Shown: positions 1 through 7,838, numbered from the stretch's first letter. The stretch: 45,355 nucleotides of DNA from Loktanella sp. UBA3435 (GCA_002378665.1 DFSO01000078.1:32122-77476); one strand, 5' to 3'. Program-made: numbers and translations. Notes: generated from the sequence alone by a model not told the origin.

Positions 1-1050
1 ATCCACCAGACCTGCGACGAGGTGAATGATCACCTGCGCGAAGTGAAGGCCGTTTCCGACGAAATCGGCGTTAAATTTATCGGCCTTGGTGCTGCACCTG
101 AATGGATGCACGAGGAAATGCCGCTGATGCCAAAGGGCCGCTATAAGCTGATGAACAGCTATATGGAAAAGGTCGGCACGATGGGCACGGCGATGATGCG
201 CCGCACCTGCACCGTGCAAGTGAACCTCGATTTCGGGTCAGAGGCCGACATGGTGCAAAAGCTGCGCGTGTCACTTGCCTTGCAGCCCGTAGCGACTGCG
301 CTATTCGCGAACTCCCCGTTCTTTGAAGGCAAAGTTAACGGCCATAAATCGTGGCGTGCGAAAATCTGGCGGCACCTTGATGCTGACCGCACAGGCATGT
401 TGCCGTTTGTGTTTGAGGACGGCATGGGGTTCGAGCGTTGGGTGCAATGGGTGCTCGATGTGCCGATGTATTTCGTTTACCGCGACGGCAAATACATCAA
501 CGCGCTGGGCATGTCGTTCCGCGACTTCCTCAAAGGCGAATTGCCTGCATTGCCCGGTGAAAAGCCGACGCTGTCCGATTGGGCCGATCACCTAACGACC
601 GTCTTCCCAGAGGCACGGATCAAGCAATTCATCGAGATGCGCGGTGCAGATGGTGGCCCTTGGCGTCGTCTGTGCGCATTGCCTGCCTTCTGGGTTGGCC
701 TGATGTACGATCAAAATTCGCTCGATGCGGCGTGGGATCTTTGCAAAAACTGGGCAGCCGAACAGCGTGATGCGCTGCGGGTCGCAGCCTCTATCGACGG
801 GCTTCAGGCAAAGGTCGACGGGATCAACATGCATGACCTCGCCCGCGAAGTTGTGGCGATTTCAGAGGCTGGCCTGAAAGCGCGTGCGCGTGCTGGTGCG
901 GGTGGCTTGCTTCCTGATGAAACCCACTTCCTCAATGCCGTCAAAGAAACCATCGAGACCGGCAAGACACCTGCCGACGAACTGCTCGATCGCTACAACG
1001 GCGACTGGAACGGCGATATCAGCAAGATTTACGACGAATACAGTTACTAA
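1..1050 (+). CDS. gshA: Glutamate-cysteine ligase, 5'-truncated by the window edge
   Basis: Catalyses ATP-dependent joining of L-glutamate and L-cysteine, the first step of glutathione synthesis, in the cytosol. The frame is open from base 1, so the start lies outside the window; 349 residues are visible and about 100 N-terminal residues should be missing relative to the roughly 455-residue alphaproteobacterial/plant-type family (GCS2 fold). Recognisable segments include GLGAAPEWMHEEMP, TVQVNLDFGSEADM, NSPFFEGK and WRHLDADRTG, all typical of this class. It ends with TAA. The next plus-strand gene starts 56 bp downstream behind a strong hairpin. Identification is by family resemblance and is secure. 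Confidence 0.93.
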   Translation: MHQTCDEVNDHLREVKAVSDEIGVKFIGLGAAPEWMHEEMPLMPKGRYKLMNSYMEKVGTMGTAMMRRTCTVQVNLDFGSEADMVQKLRVSLALQPVATALFANSPFFEGKVNGHKSWRAKIWRHLDADRTGMLPFVFEDGMGFERWVQWVLDVPMYFVYRDGKYINALGMSFRDFLKGELPALPGEKPTLSDWADHLTTVFPEARIKQFIEMRGADGGPWRRLCALPAFWVGLMYDQNSLDAAWDLCKNWAAEQRDALRVAASIDGLQAKVDGINMHDLAREVVAISEAGLKARARAGAGGLLPDETHFLNAVKETIETGKTPADELLDRYNGDWNGDISKIYDEYSY

Positions 1051-1066
1051 AAATGCCATAATTCCG

Positions 1067-1099
1067 CCTCCATTGTTTTCTATCTGAGAACAATGGAGG
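1067..1099 (+). promoter_or_regulatory. Perfect 11-bp hairpin containing the ribosome binding site of the next gene
   Basis: CCTCCATTGTT at 1067-1077 is the exact reverse complement of AACAATGGAGG at 1089-1099, with an 11-nt loop. The right arm carries GGAGG, the Shine-Dalgarno sequence of the gene starting at 1107 (7-nt spacing). No T-run follows, so it is not a canonical intrinsic terminator for gshA. It may hide the ribosome binding site or stabilise the gshA mRNA end; which one is inference. Confidence 0.6.
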
Positions 1100-1106
1100 G
1101 GCCTTC

Positions 1107-1448
1107 ATGCCGTTTTTCTTGAACCCACGCTTTGCGATGCTTTTGCTGGTGGCGATGCCATTGGCGGGCGGTGCTGTAGTGCATCCGCATGGTGCGAGCG
1201 CCTTTGTAATGGGCGCTTGGGCGGGCACGCTTTTGGTGGCGCCGCCTTTGATGATCATCATGTGGGCGTTGGGGTTGCGGACGATTGGTCAATTGCTGCG
1301 CCCATTGGCGCGTCTGCCGATCCTGATCGGCCTCACGCTCTTGATGTTCTATCTCACAGATACTGACATCGGCCTTGGCGGGCAGGTCATGGGCGGTGGC
1401 GCAGTTTTGCTCTGGCTCAAGCAGGGTCGCAAAACGGGTCTGATTTGA
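1107..1448 (+). CDS. Small hypothetical membrane protein
   Basis: A 113-residue, very hydrophobic protein with about four candidate membrane segments (near residues 8-26, 32-58, 68-85 and 90-106) and a short basic C-terminus (KQGRKTG). The start is ATG with GGAGG seven bases upstream, but that site is buried in an 11-bp hairpin. It stands alone between gshA and the convergent plsY, whose stop lies 15 bp away. I do not recognise the family and assign no function. The clear ribosome binding site and protein-like composition make it a likely real gene. Confidence 0.6.
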   Translation: MPFFLNPRFAMLLLVAMPLAGGAVVHPHGASAFVMGAWAGTLLVAPPLMIIMWALGLRTIGQLLRPLARLPILIGLTLLMFYLTDTDIGLGGQVMGGGAVLLWLKQGRKTGLI

Positions 1449-1463
1449 TCGGGTGAAATGCCG

Positions 1464-2069
1464 TTACTTCTTGCCGATTTTACTTTCTTCGCCACGGCGT
1501 AGCCTGCCGATATTGGCCGCATGGCGCACATAAATCAGAACGGCCAAAACCGATGCCAATGCGAAAATTTGCCCATCGGTTATAAAGGCTACGACAATGG
1601 GTGCCCAACCCGCCGCCATCAACGCGGCGAGCGATGAATAACGGCTTATGGCTGCAACAACGAGCCAGATCGCACCCGCCGCGAGCCCGACAACGGGGGA
1701 CAGCGCAATCATCAGCCCGAAATAAGTGGCAACCCCCTTGCCGCCTTTGAACTTGAGCCAGACAGGGAAGCAATGGCCCAAAATCGCCGCAAGCCCTGCA
1801 ATTTGTGCGGCATCCTCGGTTGCGAATTTGCGCGCAAGTAGAACAATCACCGCCCCTTTGCCCGCGTCAAACAGCAGGGTCAGCGCCGCCGCCTTTTTGT
1901 TGCCCGTGCGCAAAACATTGGTGGCTCCGATGTTGCCAGAGCCGATCTCGCGTAGGTTGCCTAGCCCCATAAAGCGGGCCACGACCATGCCAAACGGGAT
2001 CGACCCAAGCAGGTATCCCGCGATGGCCCAAACGAGCAAAACTGCGGTTGATGTTTGAATGAGTTGCAT
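1464..2069 (-). CDS. plsY: Glycerol-3-phosphate acyltransferase PlsY
   Basis: Transfers the acyl group of acyl-phosphate to glycerol-3-phosphate, making lysophosphatidic acid at the inner membrane. The 201-residue protein has the multi-pass profile and all three PlsY motifs: GSIPFG (22-27), GSGNIGATNV (43-52) and GHCFPVW followed by KFKGGKGVAT (98-115). The chosen ATG shares one base with the TGA of the upstream pyrX-like gene (TGATG), implying translational coupling; an upstream in-frame start would overlap that gene by 36 bp and add a non-homologous extension. It is the last gene of the pyrB operon. A functional link between phospholipid and pyrimidine genes is not obvious beyond co-transcription. 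Confidence 0.93.
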   Translation of the reverse strand: MQLIQTSTAVLLVWAIAGYLLGSIPFGMVVARFMGLGNLREIGSGNIGATNVLRTGNKKAAALTLLFDAGKGAVIVLLARKFATEDAAQIAGLAAILGHCFPVWLKFKGGKGVATYFGLMIALSPVVGLAAGAIWLVVAAISRYSSLAALMAAGWAPIVVAFITDGQIFALASVLAVLIYVRHAANIGRLRRGEESKIGKK

Positions 2070-3352
2070 CAGGCTGCTCCCGTCACAAGGTTTCCGTTGA
2101 CCCACGTCCCAAGGACGACACCTTCCATACGCGCACCATCAAAGGGCGTGTTCTTCGATTTGGACTGCAACGTCGCACGGTCCAATTGGAACGGCGCGTC
2201 AGGGTCGAACCACACCAGATCGGCAGGCGCACCGGCGCGCAACCTGCCCGACGGCAAGCCCAACAAACGTGACGGGTTCAACGACAAGGCCGCGAAGAGA
2301 CGTGGCAGCGTAATCATCTCGGCATGGTAAAGGCGCAAGGCGGCGGGCAATATTGTTTCCAATCCAACAGCACCGGATGCGGCCTCTTCAAATGGTAGGC
2401 GCTTGCTCTCTTCGTCTTGCGGCGTGTGCATGGAGCAAATGATATCAATAAGGCCTTCGGCCACGGCTTTCACTACGGCAACGCGGTCGTCTTCAGAGCG
2501 CAGCGGCGGTTTGAGCTTATAAAACGTGCGATAATCGGCCACGTCCAACTCGTTCAGCGTCAGGTGGTGAATGCCAACTCCAGCGGTGATCTGAAATCCA
2601 TTGCGCTTGGCGCGTTCAAGCGCGGGCAATGCGCGGGCGGTGGTGATTTGATCAGCGTGGTAGCGCGCACCAGTCATTTCCAGCAGGGCGATATCGCGGT
2701 CCAGCGCCATACGCTCGGCCATCGGTGATACACCCGCAAGGCCGCGCAAGGACGCAAATTTGCCCGACGTGACAGCGGCACCATCCGACAATCCGGGGTC
2801 TTGGATATGGGCGATCACCAGCGCGTCGAGCGACTTGGCGTAGGTCAGGGCGCGGCTGAACACTTTGGTATTCGTGACAACGCGGTCGCAGTCGGTAAAG
2901 GCCACGGCACCCGCATCCTTGAGAAACCCGATTTCGGTCATCTCGCGGCCCTCACGGCCTTTGGTCAAGGCAGCCATCGGCAAAACGCGCACGCAGGCAT
3001 CAATCGCAGCGCGGCGGGCGACAAATTCCAACGTCTCAGGGGTATCAATCGCAGGCATGGTATCGGGGCGTGTCACGATCGTTGTGACGCCACCCGCGGC
3101 AGCAGCGCGTCCGGCAGAGCGAAAGCTTTCCTTATGCCGCTCACCGGGTTCAGAGACCTTCACGCCAATATCGACAATGCCAGGCGCAAGGCAATTGCCT
3201 GCGCAATTCACAACCAGCGCACCTTTAACTTTCGGCGCGGCCTCTTCATAGACCTGCACGATCAACCCGTCCTCAATCAGCAGCGCACCAAGGCTATCGG
3301 TTTGCGCCACGGGATCAATCAGGCGGGCGTTGATAAAGAGGGTCTGTGTCAT
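2069..3352 (-). CDS. Dihydroorotase-like protein lacking catalytic metal ligands (PyrX/PyrC' type)
   Basis: A 427-residue amidohydrolase-fold protein that aligns along its length with type I dihydroorotase, but the key residues are missing. The usual DxHxH metal motif reads D61-I-G-V-K65; the usual MPNTxP reads PDTMPAID (97-103); the usual DHAPH segment reads MHTPQDEESK. It directly follows pyrB and the tail-anchored gene in one operon. In several bacteria an inactive dihydroorotase-like subunit (pyrC', pyrX) is needed for aspartate transcarbamoylase assembly, and that role fits better than catalysis. Databases probably label it dihydroorotase, so a true PyrC should exist elsewhere. ATG start with an AAGGTGA-type ribosome binding site six bases upstream. 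Confidence 0.85.
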   Translation of the reverse strand: MTQTLFINARLIDPVAQTDSLGALLIEDGLIVQVYEEAAPKVKGALVVNCAGNCLAPGIVDIGVKVSEPGERHKESFRSAGRAAAAGGVTTIVTRPDTMPAIDTPETLEFVARRAAIDACVRVLPMAALTKGREGREMTEIGFLKDAGAVAFTDCDRVVTNTKVFSRALTYAKSLDALVIAHIQDPGLSDGAAVTSGKFASLRGLAGVSPMAERMALDRDIALLEMTGARYHADQITTARALPALERAKRNGFQITAGVGIHHLTLNELDVADYRTFYKLKPPLRSEDDRVAVVKAVAEGLIDIICSMHTPQDEESKRLPFEEAASGAVGLETILPAALRLYHAEMITLPRLFAALSLNPSRLLGLPSGRLRAGAPADLVWFDPDAPFQLDRATLQSKSKNTPFDGARMEGVVLGTWVNGNLVTGAA

Positions 3353-3389
3353 GCGTCACCTTTTGGGGTCAGGGGGGTAGCTTGAGGTG

Positions 3390-3908
3390 TCATCCAGCGA
3401 TCCAGATCATGATGGCAACCAGCAGGAACAAAACGACCAAAACAATCGTTGCAATCCTGCCCGACATTGCCGCGTCAGAGACGGGCTTTTTAACTGTTTG
3501 ACCCAACATGCCCTTGGCGCTTTGGGTGGCAATTGATTGTGGCGCATGCATCTGCGGGGTCTCGCGCAGAGTTGTGACAAGGCGAACGTCGCTGGGCAGA
3601 TTAACTGTCAGCGCGTTATCACCAAAGGCCGCTGACATCACCAAGACCACTGTACCAAAGAGCCCACGCAACTTTTCGGCATCCATCTCTGATATCGGCA
3701 TTTCATAACCGTTTCGGATCAGATCGGGCAGGGTTATGTCAGACAACATACCACGGATGATTGCATCAACGTAATCGGTGTTCACCACGACATTGCCAAG
3801 TACGGCCATCATCGCGGCGTCGGTTTTCTCGGTCAGGCCTTCGGGATCGGGGCGTCGCAGTTCAAGCACATAAATCGCGCCGTGATCATTTGCGGGAATT
3901 TCGATCAT
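3390..3908 (-). CDS. Hypothetical tail-anchored protein between pyrB and the pyrX-like gene
   Basis: A 172-residue protein with a soluble, mixed alpha/beta-looking N-terminal part and one strong C-terminal membrane segment (about residues 150-171, ending IWIAG), preceded by a flexible stretch near 118-145. There is no signal peptide, so the topology should be tail-anchored with the main domain in the cytosol. Its ATG overlaps the pyrB stop by four bases (ATGA), so it is translated with aspartate transcarbamoylase. I do not recognise the domain. The position suggests a role tied to the pyrimidine complex or its membrane placement, which is inference only. Confidence 0.75.
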   Translation of the reverse strand: MIEIPANDHGAIYVLELRRPDPEGLTEKTDAAMMAVLGNVVVNTDYVDAIIRGMLSDITLPDLIRNGYEMPISEMDAEKLRGLFGTVVLVMSAAFGDNALTVNLPSDVRLVTTLRETPQMHAPQSIATQSAKGMLGQTVKKPVSDAAMSGRIATIVLVVLFLLVAIMIWIAG

Positions 3909-4861
3909 GCTGTGATCTCACGCTCTGCGCGGCGTGCGCGTAGGTTTTGCGCCAGCAGGTCCATCGCGGCCATACGCACGGCCACACCCATTTCGACCTG
4001 AGTTTGAATAACGGATCGGTTGATGTCGTCGGCGATGTTGCCGTCAATCTCGACACCACGGTTCATTGGTCCCGGATGCATGACAATCGCGTCGGGTTTG
4101 GCATAGGCGAGCTTGGTCGCGTCCAGCCCGTATCGGTGAAAGTACTCGCGCTCGGACGGAATAAATCCTCCGTCCATGCGTTCCTTTTGCAGGCGAAGCA
4201 TCATGACGACATCGACGTCCTTGAGCCCCTCTTCCATGCTGTCAAACACCTCGCAGCCGAACTCGTTCATACCGGTGGGCATCAAGGTGGGCGGGGCGAT
4301 CAGGCGGATGCGGTTCTCCATCTTGCCCAAGAGCATGATGTTGGAGCGGGCCACGCGGGAATGTGCTATATCACCGCAAATCGCGATGGACAGGCGGTGC
4401 AAGCGGCCCTTGGCGCGGCGGATAGTGAGCGCATCGAGCAAGGCCTGCGTTGGATGCTCGTGCCGCCCGTCACCTGCGTTCAAAACGGCGCCGTTGACCT
4501 TTTGCGCCAGCAAATCTACGGCGCCAGAATGTGGGTGACGGACAACCAGCAAGTCAGGGTGCATCGCGTTTAAGGTCAACGCCGTATCAATCAGCGTCTC
4601 GCCCTTTTTGATCGAACTGGCTTGCATCGACATGTTCATCACGTCAGCACCCAGACGCATGCCCGCCAGCTCGAAACTCGCCTGCGTGCGGGTCGAGTTT
4701 TCAAAGAACATGTTGATCTGCGTCAGCCCCGCGAGCACGTCTTTGTGACGGATACCGCGCTTGTTTTCATCGGCGTATTTATCGGCCAAATCCAGCAATG
4801 TGGTGATCTCAAGAGGGTGTAGATGCTCGATCCCTAAAAGGTGTTGCGCGCGAAAGGTCAT
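3905..4861 (-). CDS. pyrB: Aspartate carbamoyltransferase catalytic subunit
   Basis: Condenses carbamoyl phosphate and L-aspartate in pyrimidine synthesis. The 318-residue protein carries the carbamoyl-phosphate motif STRT (55-58), the SSIKKGE loop (82-88), HPTQALLD (136-143) and HPGPMNRGVE near the end, so it looks fully active. The start was placed at MTFRAQHLLG because GGAGA lies at good spacing upstream and the family begins here; a longer frame adds 18 unrelated residues. First gene of a minus-strand operon with the tail-anchored gene (4-bp overlap), the pyrX-like gene and plsY. No pyrI regulatory gene is present. A promoter candidate lies at 4887-4915. Confidence 0.95.
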   Translation of the reverse strand: MTFRAQHLLGIEHLHPLEITTLLDLADKYADENKRGIRHKDVLAGLTQINMFFENSTRTQASFELAGMRLGADVMNMSMQASSIKKGETLIDTALTLNAMHPDLLVVRHPHSGAVDLLAQKVNGAVLNAGDGRHEHPTQALLDALTIRRAKGRLHRLSIAICGDIAHSRVARSNIMLLGKMENRIRLIAPPTLMPTGMNEFGCEVFDSMEEGLKDVDVVMMLRLQKERMDGGFIPSEREYFHRYGLDATKLAYAKPDAIVMHPGPMNRGVEIDGNIADDINRSVIQTQVEMGVAVRMAAMDLLAQNLRARRAEREITA

Positions 4862-4886
4862 CGCTTCTCCTGCTTTTGTTTGTGCG

Positions 4887-4915
4887 GTTATAGAAACTGC
4901 GCGGCAGGGGGGCAA
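4887..4915 (-). promoter_or_regulatory. Candidate sigma-70-type promoter of the pyrB operon
   Basis: On the minus strand TTGCCC (4915-4910) and TATAAC (4892-4887) are separated by exactly 17 bp and end 25 bp upstream of the pyrB ATG. Element identity and spacing match the housekeeping consensus reasonably; no transcription data are available here. Confidence 0.45.
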
Positions 4916-4958
4916 GCGCCACCTTACACATGGTGCAAATCGGCGTTAAGGTAGGGTC

Positions 4959-5723
4959 ATGGATTCTGTGGATACATATTGGGCGGATCGTGCTGCGTTA
5001 GAGTGGCAGGTTGAGCTTGGCGCGACCGAGGCGATGCTTGACGCGCCGCTGAACCGCTATGAAGTCCCTGAAACGATTGCGAAACCTGTGGCTGTCGCCG
5101 CCAAGAGTGGCCCGCAGTCTGTCCCTGCTCCCGTCGAAGTTGACACCGCAGCCGAGGCCGTGATTGCGGCGTCTGGTGCTGCTGATCTTGACGGCTTGCG
5201 TGCCGCTTTGATGGCGTTCGAGCATTGCGACCTGAAGCGGGGCGCGCGGAAGCTGGTTTTTGCCGAAGGCGATCCTGCGGCGCGTGTGATGATTATCGGC
5301 GAGGTGCCTACCCGCGACGAGGACCGCGCAGGCAAGCCGTTTGTCGGCGATACCCGCGTTTTGCTCGACAATATGTTCAAGGCGATTGGGCTGGAAACCG
5401 AGACTAAAACCTACATGACGTCCGTCTTTCCGTGGCCCGCTGGTCTTGAGATGCCCGCCGCCAAAGATATTGCGATGATAAAGCCGTTTTTAGAGCGTCA
5501 CATCGCGCTGGCGAACCCTGATGTTATTGTTCTGATGGGCAATACGCCTTGCCAGATGTTGTTGGGGCAGGGCGGTTTGACGCGGCTTCGTGGTACTTGG
5601 GCCGAGGTTTTAGGAAGGCCTGCCATGCCGATGGCGCACCCGTCCCAATTGCTGCGCAATCCGAGCCTTAAGAAAGACGCTTGGGCGGATTTGTTGGCAT
5701 TAAAGGCCAAGTTGGAGAGCTAA
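4959..5723 (+). CDS. Family-4-like uracil-DNA glycosylase lacking the iron-sulfur cysteines
   Basis: A 254-residue protein of the uracil-DNA glycosylase superfamily, expected to remove uracil from DNA. After a poorly conserved, proline/alanine-rich region of about 85 residues come GEVPTRDEDRAGKPFVG (114-130, the water-activating motif, usually GEAPG), VLMGNTPCQMLLG (191-203) and HPSQLLRNPSLK (227-238). Family 4 enzymes bind a 4Fe-4S cluster with four cysteines. Here only C90 remains at those places: F87 replaces the first, FPWPA (157-161) replaces the CRPP-type site, and I174 stands in the last. A related cluster-free class has been reported from rhizobia. Divergent from pyrB; moaB follows two bases after its stop. 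Confidence 0.8.
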   Translation: MDSVDTYWADRAALEWQVELGATEAMLDAPLNRYEVPETIAKPVAVAAKSGPQSVPAPVEVDTAAEAVIAASGAADLDGLRAALMAFEHCDLKRGARKLVFAEGDPAARVMIIGEVPTRDEDRAGKPFVGDTRVLLDNMFKAIGLETETKTYMTSVFPWPAGLEMPAAKDIAMIKPFLERHIALANPDVIVLMGNTPCQMLLGQGGLTRLRGTWAEVLGRPAMPMAHPSQLLRNPSLKKDAWADLLALKAKLES

Positions 5724-5724
5724 A

Positions 5725-6252
5725 ATGAGCAAAGAGTTTATCCCTGTTCGCATCGCGGTTTTGACCGTCAGTGATACCCGTGAACTGGCCGATGATCGGT
5801 CGGGTCAGGTGCTGGTGGACCGTATCGCGGAGGCGGGGCATACTCTGACGGATCGTAAGATTATCCGCGATGAACGTATTGAAATTGCTGATCAATTGCG
5901 CGCATGGTGCGCCGATGACGCGATTGATGTGGTGATTTCGACAGGTGGCACGGGGCTCACGGGCCGCGATGTGACGGTCGAGGCGCACCGCGATGTTTAC
6001 GAGAAAGAAATTGATGCTTTTGGCACGGTTTTCACGATTGTCAGCATGCAGAAAATCGGCACGAGTGCGGTGCAAAGCCGCGCGACGGGTGGTGTGGCGA
6101 ATGGCACGTATTTGTTCGCGCTGCCCGGTAGCCCGGGGGCGTGCAAGGATGCGTGGGACGAGATTTTGGTCAAGCAACTCGATTACCGCCATAAGCCCTG
6201 TAACTTCGTGGAAATCATGCCGAGGCTGGACGAACATCTGCGCCGTAAGTGA
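5725..6252 (+). CDS. moaB: Molybdenum cofactor biosynthesis protein B
   Basis: A 175-residue MoaB/Mog-fold protein; members adenylylate molybdopterin or bind it as trimers or hexamers in cofactor assembly. The signature STGGTGLTGRD (72-82) and the later LPGSPGAC motif are intact. It starts at ATG one base after the stop of the UDG-like gene, so the two are probably co-transcribed; a ribosome binding site lies in GGAGAG at the end of that gene. The next gene, on the opposite strand, ends three bases beyond its stop. No other molybdopterin genes are in the window. Confidence 0.9.
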   Translation: MSKEFIPVRIAVLTVSDTRELADDRSGQVLVDRIAEAGHTLTDRKIIRDERIEIADQLRAWCADDAIDVVISTGGTGLTGRDVTVEAHRDVYEKEIDAFGTVFTIVSMQKIGTSAVQSRATGGVANGTYLFALPGSPGACKDAWDEILVKQLDYRHKPCNFVEIMPRLDEHLRRK

Positions 6253-6255
6253 CGC

Positions 6256-7050
6256 CTAAGGTGTTGAACAACCTTTGATATCTACGGCACGGCCATGGCT
6301 CAAAACTGTCATTCTGATCCCAGAACGGTCCACGGCAAAGGCCTTTCCATCCGCGTGGATCAGGTCGGACGTCGCGGTGATTTGCGTGGGGGTGCGGGTG
6401 ACTTTTGGCTCTGACACCCAAACGAAAGGATCTGCGGTTTCAATGATGATGGATTCCGCGTTTGGGGTGGATGTCAAAGCGGCGATTGTGGTGATTTGCA
6501 TGCCGCCCTCGATGGGTTTGAGGGTGCAGGTGAAAGTACCGACGCCGGCCTCTGTAGCGGTTAACGGTTGATTAAGAAGTGCGGCGGTGATCGCCGCGTC
6601 CCGTTTCCCGTTCGCAGGAATTACCGTGTCAAAGGAGAAGGTTGCGGGAATGCAGATCTCTTCGCAGATACCGATATCGATTTCGCCTTTGAGCCTGATT
6701 TCACCCGCACCGTTTGGGAAAATCTCAATCGGGACGGTCACGCTGTCGTGATAGCCGATGGAGCGCATGCCACTTTGGTCAAACACCTCTGGTGTGGGCC
6801 AGTGAAACGCGACGGAGCCGATATTTGTAGACCCACCCCATGTAACCTGCGGCGGAATGCCCGCGTCACCCGGTGCGCGCCAGTAGGTTTTCCAACCCGT
6901 CGCCATGTCGATCCGCAGGCCTGCCATGACACTACCCGACTTTGTTTGATGACCCGTTAACACGGTGAGCGTGGCTTGGGGGTCAGTTGCGTCCGCTTGG
7001 GCGGTGCTGCAAAAACTGACGAGAAGGGCGGCGAGGATTGTGTGTTTCAT
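6256..7050 (-). CDS. Periplasmic DsbD N-terminal-domain-like protein
   Basis: About 264 residues with a clear signal peptide (MKHTILAALLVSFCSTAQA, cleavage near AQA) followed by an immunoglobulin-like domain of the DsbD-N/DsbC-like family. The cysteine pair in GICEEICIP (about C129 and C133) matches the redox pair of that domain, which passes electrons to periplasmic thiol partners. Full DsbD also has a membrane and a thioredoxin domain; neither is here, so it must work with separately encoded partners. An alternative ATG at 7062 adds four residues; neither start has a good ribosome binding site. It is convergent with moaB and divergent from yqgE. Confidence 0.75.
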   Translation of the reverse strand: MKHTILAALLVSFCSTAQADATDPQATLTVLTGHQTKSGSVMAGLRIDMATGWKTYWRAPGDAGIPPQVTWGGSTNIGSVAFHWPTPEVFDQSGMRSIGYHDSVTVPIEIFPNGAGEIRLKGEIDIGICEEICIPATFSFDTVIPANGKRDAAITAALLNQPLTATEAGVGTFTCTLKPIEGGMQITTIAALTSTPNAESIIIETADPFVWVSEPKVTRTPTQITATSDLIHADGKAFAVDRSGIRMTVLSHGRAVDIKGCSTP

Positions 7051-7155
7051 GACGTTAGTCATAAGGAAATTGGCGGGATTTGGAAGTCACATGGTCGCGA
7101 TAAGATTGACACATCTTGGCTTGCAGATCGGTGTCGTCTGACAGATGATCGACCT

Positions 7156-7725
7156 ATGCAACCTACTGACGCAAACCTTCTCGGCAAGCTGCTTATCGCG
7201 ATGCCAGAAATGGGCGATCCGCGCTTTGAACATAGCGTAATATATATCTGTGCGCACTCAAAAGAGGGCGCGATGGGGTTGATTGTGAACAAGCCTCAGT
7301 CGAAGTTGCGGTTCTCTAAGCTTTTGGAACAGCTTGATATTTCCGCGGATGGGGACGTTAAAGACGTGCGTATTCACTATGGTGGACCTGTCGAGATGGC
7401 ACGGGGTTTTGTGGTGCACACCAGCGACTACCGCTCTGAAATGGGCACGCTGGATGTGGACGGACGTATCGGGATGACGGCTACGATTGACGTGCTGGAG
7501 GACATCGCTAAGGGCGACGGGCCTGCGACATCAATGCTCGCACTCGGCTATGCGGGTTGGGGTGCGGGGCAGTTGGAGGGCGAGATTATGCGCAACGGCT
7601 GGCTGACGTGTGACCCGACGGACGCTATCGTTTTTGGCCGTGCAAACGAGCATAAGTGGACGGCGGCGCTCAAGATTTTGGGCGTTGATCCGTTGATGTT
7701 ATCGTCTACGGCGGGGCATGCCTGA
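7156..7725 (+). CDS. yqgE: YqgE/AlgH family (UPF0301) protein
   Basis: A 189-residue cytosolic protein of the YqgE/AlgH family, whose biochemical role is not settled; structures show a compact alpha/beta fold. Typical segments are GKLLIAMPEMGDPRFEHSV near the N-terminus, GAMGLIVNKP and GYAGWGAGQLEGEI. I placed the start at MQPTDANLL because family members begin just before the GKLLIAMP motif; the 60 residues that a longer open frame would add upstream do not look conserved and run into the divergent promoter region. The stop is followed by the GTGCAC repeat array at 7740-7835. Confidence 0.85.
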   Translation: MQPTDANLLGKLLIAMPEMGDPRFEHSVIYICAHSKEGAMGLIVNKPQSKLRFSKLLEQLDISADGDVKDVRIHYGGPVEMARGFVVHTSDYRSEMGTLDVDGRIGMTATIDVLEDIAKGDGPATSMLALGYAGWGAGQLEGEIMRNGWLTCDPTDAIVFGRANEHKWTAALKILGVDPLMLSSTAGHA

Positions 7726-7739
7726 GGGGTGTGATTTGC

Positions 7740-7835
7740 GTGCACTGGGTGTGCACAGGACGTGCACCGATTATACACAGTTTCGCAAAATGGAGTGTGC
7801 ACAACCCGTGCACGCAGTGTGCACAGCGCGTGCAC
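7740..7835. repeat. GTGCAC array 1: 11-bp-period palindrome array, seven perfect cores
   Basis: GTGCAC begins at 7740, 7751 and 7762, then a degenerate ATACAC at 7773, and again at 7797, 7808, 7819 and 7830. Within each block the step is exactly 11 bp. Both blocks end in GTGCACCGATTA, and the last A's complete the tlpA stop codon. The array fills the gap between the convergent yqgE and tlpA stops. There are no CRISPR-type spacers. Function unknown; the helical-turn spacing suggests a protein binding one face of DNA, or a terminator/insulator. Confidence 0.8.
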
Positions 7836-7838
7836 CGA

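Noticed and set aside
7048..7062. ATGAC-N4-GTCAT palindrome at the start of the DsbD-N-like gene as an operator
   Set aside because: It consists mainly of the two alternative start codons and is short enough to be chance.
7740..7835. GTGCAC repeats as a CRISPR array
   Set aside because: The unit is 11 bp with a 6-bp palindrome and no unique spacers of normal length; no cas genes are in the window.
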